Origin: a virus
DNA: 24,023 nt
Reading direction: 5' to 3' (one strand)
Virus record (IMG/VR): IMGVR_UViG_3300029309_000346
Span: 1 to 24,023 of that record
Part shown: positions 19,383-24,023 of the stretch, one piece after another
How the letters are laid out: the number at the start of each line of letters is the position of its first letter
How positions within the stretch are numbered: position 1 is the first letter of the stretch
The notes under the pieces: generated by a model
Seen by the model: the letters and a program-made list of their open reading frames with translations, nothing else
Told to the model about the DNA's origin: nothing
Databases searched by the model: none
Program-made: the position numbers and the translations under genes

Positions 19383-21856
19383 TAGCCACCTCGTTGCATC
19401 TTCTGACGTTGCACATCGATACGCTCACGATTCACTGCATTACGGTCATCAGCAATTTCTTCCTGAGTTTCTAATCGAGCAGCATCAGATGCGGCTTGTT
19501 GTTGTAATTTAGCAACTTCAATATCAAGTTTGTTCTGATCGTTTTGTACGTCCGCCTGTAACTCTGCTTGTTTCAGTCCAAGCTCTTGCATACGGAGTTG
19601 TACTAACGGATCAGCCGCCGGATTCGGTGGAGGAGGCGTAATCATCTGAGCAACCTGTTGAACAATTGTTTGTTGAATCTGAGCCACAACTCGAGCCATA
19701 CCGTTTGGATCTTGCATCTGCATTTCCATTTGTTGCATCTGCATTTGAGCTTCTTCTGGAAGTATACCACCAGTTTGAACAAGAAGTTGTATTTGCTGCA
19801 TCTGTTGTTGTATTTGCTGCATCGCCTGTTCCTGTGCCAAAAGAGATATATGCTCTTGTAAATGACCATATAATGCCCCCTGTGCAGGAGCAGACGCCAT
19901 AATTAAAGGCGTTTTCAAAAAGGCTACATGCGCCATAATGTGTGCGTTGTGATCCTGACCCTCAAACGCTTGAATAGTTTTGCCTTTTATAACCAGAGCA
20001 TTTTCCAAAGCCGGATCTGTTGGTTGTGGTTGTGGTTGCGGAGGCAACACTTCGTCTATGTTTTGAATCTCCAGAGCTTGATACATACGACGATACGCAG
20101 CGTGTAGGTTGTGCATCTGTGGATTAGATTGAGCAAGCTGGAGTTGACTTTGTGCTAAAGACACACGTTGTGCCATAGAAAAGATGTTTGGGTCACTGAC
20201 GGGCAGGATATCGACCCGTCCGTCAAAATCTGTAACCTTTATGGCAGAGTCTGCATTCGCCACTGGATATGGATACGACTCTGGTAAATTCTCCGCAATA
20301 ATCCGTGCAAGAATACGAAACTCGTTTTTCTGTGCATAGTGTAGCCGTTTGTGGATTGCTGACATAACTTTCATGCCGCGCTCCAACATAGCCACTGTAG
20401 TACCTACGGGCATCTCCTGATTCATGTTACTTACGGCATTGTCCGCAACTGAAACAAATCTTCTTCCGCCTTCTACGAGTGCTCCTAGAAGCTGTGCGAG
20501 TGTACCTGATGGTTCTTTGTATGGTAACGGAATAATAGAATCCCGTATGTTCCCCCCAGGTGCATCAATATCCCGCCACTCACCCGGTTGTAACGGTTCA
20601 TCATCGTTGCGAACCCTTACGCCCCTAGCCTTGAATCCTGCTGGGAGGTTTGCAAGAGTTCCTGCATCGATCAATTGTCGGAGGAGACTCGTTGCTGCAC
20701 GACCAAGGCCACCAATCATGTGAGTCAAACCAAAGCCGTAGAAACCTAGACCAGGCATGAACTTGTAGTGAACAAAGTATTGAATCTTTTGTTTGAAAGG
20801 ATCTCCCTCCATATAGTTCCTACGAATGGCAAGAATCTTAGAACTATCCCGATCCAGTGTTACAATGTATGGTAGTTTAATGCCTGTTGGCTCTCCGCTT
20901 TCGTCAACGTCCTCAAAACCCTCAAGATCCAAGTCAATGTGCATCTCTAGAATTGTTCTAACGTCATCGGTGTAAGACTTCGATGTCCCCTGTAATTCGT
21001 CAACTTTCTGACGCACAGGGTTTTCTTCCTGATCCCCTGAGTTAGAAAGCTCCACATCTCTGTACATTCCCATGACTTGTTGCTTACGCAAATCGTTATC
21101 TGACATCTTCAGAACATGCGTGATCCGTGGTGCAGTGGCTAAATCACTGGCAGAATACGGAACAACTACGTCTTGCGCCGGAACAAACTTGGCAACAGGG
21201 CGGTTACGAACCGTGTCGTAGTATACTTTCTTAAACGTAGAACCAGACAACGGCAGATAAAACAGCAACTGATCCATGTCTGGATCGAACTCTTCCATCT
21301 CTTCTGTGATCAAATAGTTCATGTAATCCTTGACACGTTTGGCTTGCGCCTCTGTTTCTTGGTTTTGTAATCCGGCAATCCTTGTTTTTACAGGACCACC
21401 AGAAGGAAGAAGTTCTTTGTATGCTTGCGCTTGGAACTGTGTGACACTCTCCGAAATCAACGGATGCGTTACACCACTGGCACCCTGAAAAGGTTCAGAA
21501 CGTTCAATCGTCTTAACACCCAATAGATCAAGACCCTTGGTGTAAGTTTCTTCCCACTCGTCTCTCGATTCAGTGTCATCCTCAAATGAAGCTAACAAGT
21601 CATTGGATATTTCACCCATGTCACTTTCGTTAAGAAACTCAGCAAGGTTGGCATCAAATGGAATCTGTTCCTCCACCATCTCACCAATCAAAGCTTCCGC
21701 CAGAGCTTGCACGATTGCCCCGCCCTCACCGTCTGGTATGACTTCCGCTCCGTTCTCAAACATCTCTACTTGTGCCACAGGGACTTCAACCGACACTTCG
21801 TCAGCTACCATGTCCTCGGCTCTGATTCCTGAATCTACTAGAGGTGGGATTGCCAT
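19382..21856 (-). CDS. Portal protein
   Basis: At 824 residues this is a large portal, in the size range of P22- and T7-group portals plus extensions. It should form the dodecameric DNA gate at one capsid vertex and bind terminase and the connector proteins. An acidic N-terminal ~100 residues precede a conserved-looking core starting GVTHPLISESVTQFQAQAYK (about 128-147). The core includes MRRNYMEGDPFKQKIQY-like stem/wing segments and VGTTVAMLERGMKVMSAIHK, a typical portal crown helix. From about residue 668 the protein becomes a Gln/Met-rich helix (MQQIQQQMQQIQ, MQMQQMEMQMQ) followed by a long charged coiled-coil tail. It lies directly after terminase with a 1-nt overlap. The family is inferred from position, length and core pattern, not from a database match. 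Confidence 0.88.
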   Translation of the reverse strand: MAIPPLVDSGIRAEDMVADEVSVEVPVAQVEMFENGAEVIPDGEGGAIVQALAEALIGEMVEEQIPFDANLAEFLNESDMGEISNDLLASFEDDTESRDEWEETYTKGLDLLGVKTIERSEPFQGASGVTHPLISESVTQFQAQAYKELLPSGGPVKTRIAGLQNQETEAQAKRVKDYMNYLITEEMEEFDPDMDQLLFYLPLSGSTFKKVYYDTVRNRPVAKFVPAQDVVVPYSASDLATAPRITHVLKMSDNDLRKQQVMGMYRDVELSNSGDQEENPVRQKVDELQGTSKSYTDDVRTILEMHIDLDLEGFEDVDESGEPTGIKLPYIVTLDRDSSKILAIRRNYMEGDPFKQKIQYFVHYKFMPGLGFYGFGLTHMIGGLGRAATSLLRQLIDAGTLANLPAGFKARGVRVRNDDEPLQPGEWRDIDAPGGNIRDSIIPLPYKEPSGTLAQLLGALVEGGRRFVSVADNAVSNMNQEMPVGTTVAMLERGMKVMSAIHKRLHYAQKNEFRILARIIAENLPESYPYPVANADSAIKVTDFDGRVDILPVSDPNIFSMAQRVSLAQSQLQLAQSNPQMHNLHAAYRRMYQALEIQNIDEVLPPQPQPQPTDPALENALVIKGKTIQAFEGQDHNAHIMAHVAFLKTPLIMASAPAQGALYGHLQEHISLLAQEQAMQQIQQQMQQIQLLVQTGGILPEEAQMQMQQMEMQMQDPNGMARVVAQIQQTIVQQVAQMITPPPPNPAADPLVQLRMQELGLKQAELQADVQNDQNKLDIEVAKLQQQAASDAARLETQEEIADDRNAVNRERIDVQRQKMQRGG

Positions 21857-23319
21857 CAGTAATACTCCTTAATACGAGGAATCTCCATTTGTTCCTCGCG
21901 TTCATTTTGCAGAGATATAAAACCACCCTGCCTAAATCGCATCAACGCTAATGTCATACTATCACAAAAGTCATCATGATCGCCATTAGGAAATGATACT
22001 ACTTCTTCAATAACTTCATCCGCAAACTTTTTGTCTGTTGGTGCCCATACTACACCAGCTTCGAACAATGGCGCAACCATGTGCATACGAGTTACCTTAT
22101 CCTTACCTTTGCCTGGTGAAAACCCTAACGCCGGAATCCCGCGTAGTCGTAGTTCGTCAATCAGTGGCATACCCGTCGCTTTTGCCTCCACAAGCACCAT
22201 ATCTGGCTCCCAATACTCGTGTTCCTCATAGGCAACCTCTTTGAGTTCAGGAAAGTTCCACCTTCCGCGCCGTGCATCCATCAATATAATCTGTTCAGGG
22301 CCACCTTCTTCTGGATAAAAAATCCCCCACGTTGTAATCGCGCTGTAATCTGCTGTTTCTTTCTTGGAAAACGCCGTGTCATACGCCTGAATGATGTAAT
22401 TTACAGGCGGAATCTTCTCTTTTTCCCACGGTTGCCACCATTCCCGCTTTACAATCGCAGATTCGGACGTTGTCGGCGTTTGTTGCCACTGTGCATTCCA
22501 TTTTCCTACAGGTAACGACGCTTTAATAGACAACAATGCGTCTTTTTCCCAAAATTCAGGCCACAATGGCTTGTCTGACGGCAGAATCGCAGGAAATTCT
22601 ATCACTTCCCACTGATCCGCCATGACATCACTGCCCTGATTGTTGATCAAACGCCCTGTCAAGTCTTTTTTACCCCATCGAGTCATAACAATTATGATCG
22701 CACCACCCGGTTGAAGCCTCTGTCGAGGCCCAGAAGTGTACCATTCGTATGCATGGTCGAATGCAGTCTCGCTTAACGCATCTTGTTCCGAATGAGGGTC
22801 GTCAATGACGAACAAGTCCGCACCACGGCCCGTAACGGCTGCGCCCACACCCGCCGCGAAGTACTCGCCGCCTCTGCTTGTACCCCACTTACCTGCACCT
22901 TTGTTGTCTTCCTTGAGAACCGTGTCTGGAAATATCTCTTTATACGCTGGATCATCGATCAAGTCCCTCACTTTCCTACCAAAACGCACCGCAAGTTCCG
23001 TGTTGTGCGTTGCTTGAATAATTTTTAACTTCGGATTGCGCCCCAAAAACCACGCAGGCATCAAGTAACTGGCAAATTCAGACTTAGAATGACGCGGTGG
23101 CATATTAATTATAAGCCTCTTGAGTGTACCTTGTGCAACCTGCTCAAGTTTTTCCGCTATGATCCTATGATGATGCCCTTCAATAAAGTTTTCGTACACA
23201 TGATGCGCGAACGGCATGAAGTGTTCCTGCGCTTCCTCGCGCAGCTCAAGTTTTTTCTTGGCCTCCGTTAGTGCCAAGATTTCTTTTAACGCTTCCTCTG
23301 GTAGTGCTTGTAGATTCAT
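21856..23319 (-). CDS. terL: Terminase large subunit
   Basis: This 487-residue protein is the ATP-driven DNA packaging motor and headful or site-specific nuclease. The ATPase domain shows a Walker A-like PPRHSKS at residues 74-80 (the arginine/serine-rich variant of large terminases), Walker B LFVIDD at 169-174 and a TRW coupling motif at 213-215. The C-terminal RNase H-like nuclease shows AYDTAFSKKETADYS with Asp314, LVEAKATG with Glu378 and GDHDDFCDS with Asp449/450/453, which match the expected acidic triad. The length is typical. The gene begins at an ATGA overlap with the acetyltransferase and ends at a TGATG overlap with the portal gene, whose ribosome-binding AAGGAG lies inside the terminase C-terminal codons. 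Identification is by motifs and by its neighbour, the portal. Confidence 0.95.
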   Translation of the reverse strand: MNLQALPEEALKEILALTEAKKKLELREEAQEHFMPFAHHVYENFIEGHHHRIIAEKLEQVAQGTLKRLIINMPPRHSKSEFASYLMPAWFLGRNPKLKIIQATHNTELAVRFGRKVRDLIDDPAYKEIFPDTVLKEDNKGAGKWGTSRGGEYFAAGVGAAVTGRGADLFVIDDPHSEQDALSETAFDHAYEWYTSGPRQRLQPGGAIIIVMTRWGKKDLTGRLINNQGSDVMADQWEVIEFPAILPSDKPLWPEFWEKDALLSIKASLPVGKWNAQWQQTPTTSESAIVKREWWQPWEKEKIPPVNYIIQAYDTAFSKKETADYSAITTWGIFYPEEGGPEQIILMDARRGRWNFPELKEVAYEEHEYWEPDMVLVEAKATGMPLIDELRLRGIPALGFSPGKGKDKVTRMHMVAPLFEAGVVWAPTDKKFADEVIEEVVSFPNGDHDDFCDSMTLALMRFRQGGFISLQNEREEQMEIPRIKEYY

Positions 23320-23774
23320 ATGTCTTTCCGATAAAATCCACCCTGATACTCAAAGTCCATCCGCTCCATAAGCTTGCCAACCCTGTCAGATTTATAATTA
23401 GAACCCAACGTCGTGAACACAATGCTCCCACCATGCATCTTGACCCATGTCTCAAACTGTTTCAAGAGCCGAGGCCCAACCATCGTATTCCGGCAACTAG
23501 GGTCTACATACCAAACACAATCGTATCCCGCAACTTCCTCCGTGAAAAACGGCTGCTCCAAATACCCAAACAATATCCCAACAACCCTATCGTCCTTCAC
23601 CGCTATGTTCGCAAAATAATTCGGATCTAACATACACCGCATCGTCTCAGATGCCGTCCGCTCTACACTAAACGAGATGTTCGAGAATGCCGTCTCCTCG
23701 TGCATCTTCTCCCCAAGCTCCACTATTCCCTTCAGATCTCGGGGCGCGGCCCTGCGATACTCGGTCTTAGACAA
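23316..23774 (-). CDS. GNAT-family N-acetyltransferase-like protein
   Basis: This 152-residue protein has the layout of a single-domain GNAT acetyltransferase, which transfers an acetyl group from acetyl-CoA to an amine. Visible marks are an N-terminal strand and helix (YRRAAPRDLKGIVELGEKM), a central strand pair (NIAVKDDRVVGILFGYLE), and motif A with an acyl-CoA-loop-like segment, VDPSCRNTMVGPRLLKQFE, around residues 90-108. A C-terminal FEYQGGFYRK follows. The substrate is unknown. The start codon must be TTG at 23774: the frame has an upstream stop and the first internal ATG would remove the N-terminal GNAT strand. It overlaps the gene before it by 8 nt and the terminase start by 4 nt (ATGA). 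Such genes next to packaging genes recur in marine phages, where their role is not established. Confidence 0.7.
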   Translation of the reverse strand: MSKTEYRRAAPRDLKGIVELGEKMHEETAFSNISFSVERTASETMRCMLDPNYFANIAVKDDRVVGILFGYLEQPFFTEEVAGYDCVWYVDPSCRNTMVGPRLLKQFETWVKMHGGSIVFTTLGSNYKSDRVGKLMERMDFEYQGGFYRKDI

Positions 23775-24023
23775 GAGGACGAATAACCCCTGGGGGCTGC
23801 ATCAATGAACCAACACCTTGCTGCATCATCATTTGATTCTGGGGATTCATTGCCATCGGAGCATTGGGTCTAGGCTGTGGTCCCGCGTTTCCACCCGGAG
23901 GTGGAGGCATCCCAGTCACAGCACCCGTCGCCATATCGTAATTGCTCAACGCACCAGGTACAGACAATACACCCTGACCCATCATCCGCTGACGATATTG
24001 CTCCGCTGCCTGCGGTCCCCGAG
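23767..24023 (-). CDS. Pro/Met/Gln-rich protein, C-terminal part (truncated by window edge)
   Basis: The frame is open up to the right edge of the window, with codons reading RGPQAAEQYRQR before an internal Met-Met pair at 23985. I take the gene as 5'-truncated rather than starting there. The visible ~84 residues are low complexity: a PPPPGG stretch, then Pro, Met, Asn and Gln runs (MNPQNQMMMQQ), ending PGVIRPLV. No domain is recognisable. Its stop codon lies inside the first codons of the following acetyltransferase gene (8-nt overlap), so the two are probably translated together. It sits just upstream of the terminase genes, where a small terminase subunit might be expected, but the visible part gives no support for that. 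Function unknown. Confidence 0.6.
   Translation of the reverse strand, partial: RGPQAAEQYRQRMMGQGVLSVPGALSNYDMATGAVTGMPPPPGGNAGPQPRPNAPMAMNPQNQMMMQQGVGSLMQPPGVIRPLV

Noticed and set aside
1-24023. tRNA genes, integrase, attachment sites, insertion sequences
   Set aside because: None could be recognised; the gaps are too short and no such motifs were seen.

Overview
The window is a stretch of a tailed double-stranded DNA bacteriophage genome. Every gene I can support lies on the minus strand, so the transcriptional order runs from position 24023 down to position 1. Recognisable hallmark genes are the large terminase, portal, scaffold, major capsid protein, two head-tail connector-like proteins, tail-fibre proteins, a holin, a GH19 endolysin and a GroES-like co-chaperonin. 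Many of the small proteins resemble, from memory, families common in uncultured marine phages and in cyanophage/pelagiphage relatives. I therefore infer a marine phage of a Gram-negative, possibly alphaproteobacterial, host. A podovirus-like (short-tailed) morphology is suggested by P22 gp4-like and gp10-like genes and by the absence of a tape-measure gene here, but the window is incomplete and this is not proven.

Layout in transcription order: (1) 24023-21856, a truncated Pro/Met/Gln-rich protein, a GNAT acetyltransferase and the terminase large subunit. (2) 21856-19382, the portal. (3) 19382-16911, a block of membrane proteins and lysis genes: a one-TM protein, two very small genes (53 and 37 residues), an EF-hand-bearing two-TM protein, a GTA-type holin, a one-TM protein, a 40-residue Lys-rich protein and the GH19 endolysin. 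(4) 16899-13048, small unknowns, the GroES-like gene, scaffold, a conserved hypothetical, a putative decoration protein and the major capsid protein, closed by a strong intrinsic terminator. (5) 12906-12129, two small putative structural proteins closed by a second terminator. (6) 12117-9997, a run of small, very basic, Gly-Gly-containing and partly Cys-rich proteins, one made of 11-residue repeats, plus a 229-residue unknown. (7) 9992-6804, two connector-like proteins that look paralogous, interleaved with small structural proteins, one ending in a cupredoxin-like metal-site motif. (8) 6777-554, four tail-fibre or receptor-contact proteins with internal repeats and a tail-assembly-chaperone-like gene. 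(9) 525-1, the start of a gp10-like protein that runs off the left edge.

The genes are extremely tightly packed. About fourteen junctions use overlapping TAATG, TGATG, ATGA or GTGA stop/start signals, implying strong translational coupling. The longest gap is 141 bases (12907-13047); it holds a terminator and a second hairpin. No stretch over 300 bases lacks a gene. I saw no tRNA, CRISPR array, insertion sequence, integrase or attachment site.

The parts that look least described are the small basic GG/aromatic-tail cluster (12117-9997), the EF-hand membrane protein in the lysis block, the cupredoxin-like tail protein, the paired connectors and the repeated GGGGCGACT element after the capsid gene.
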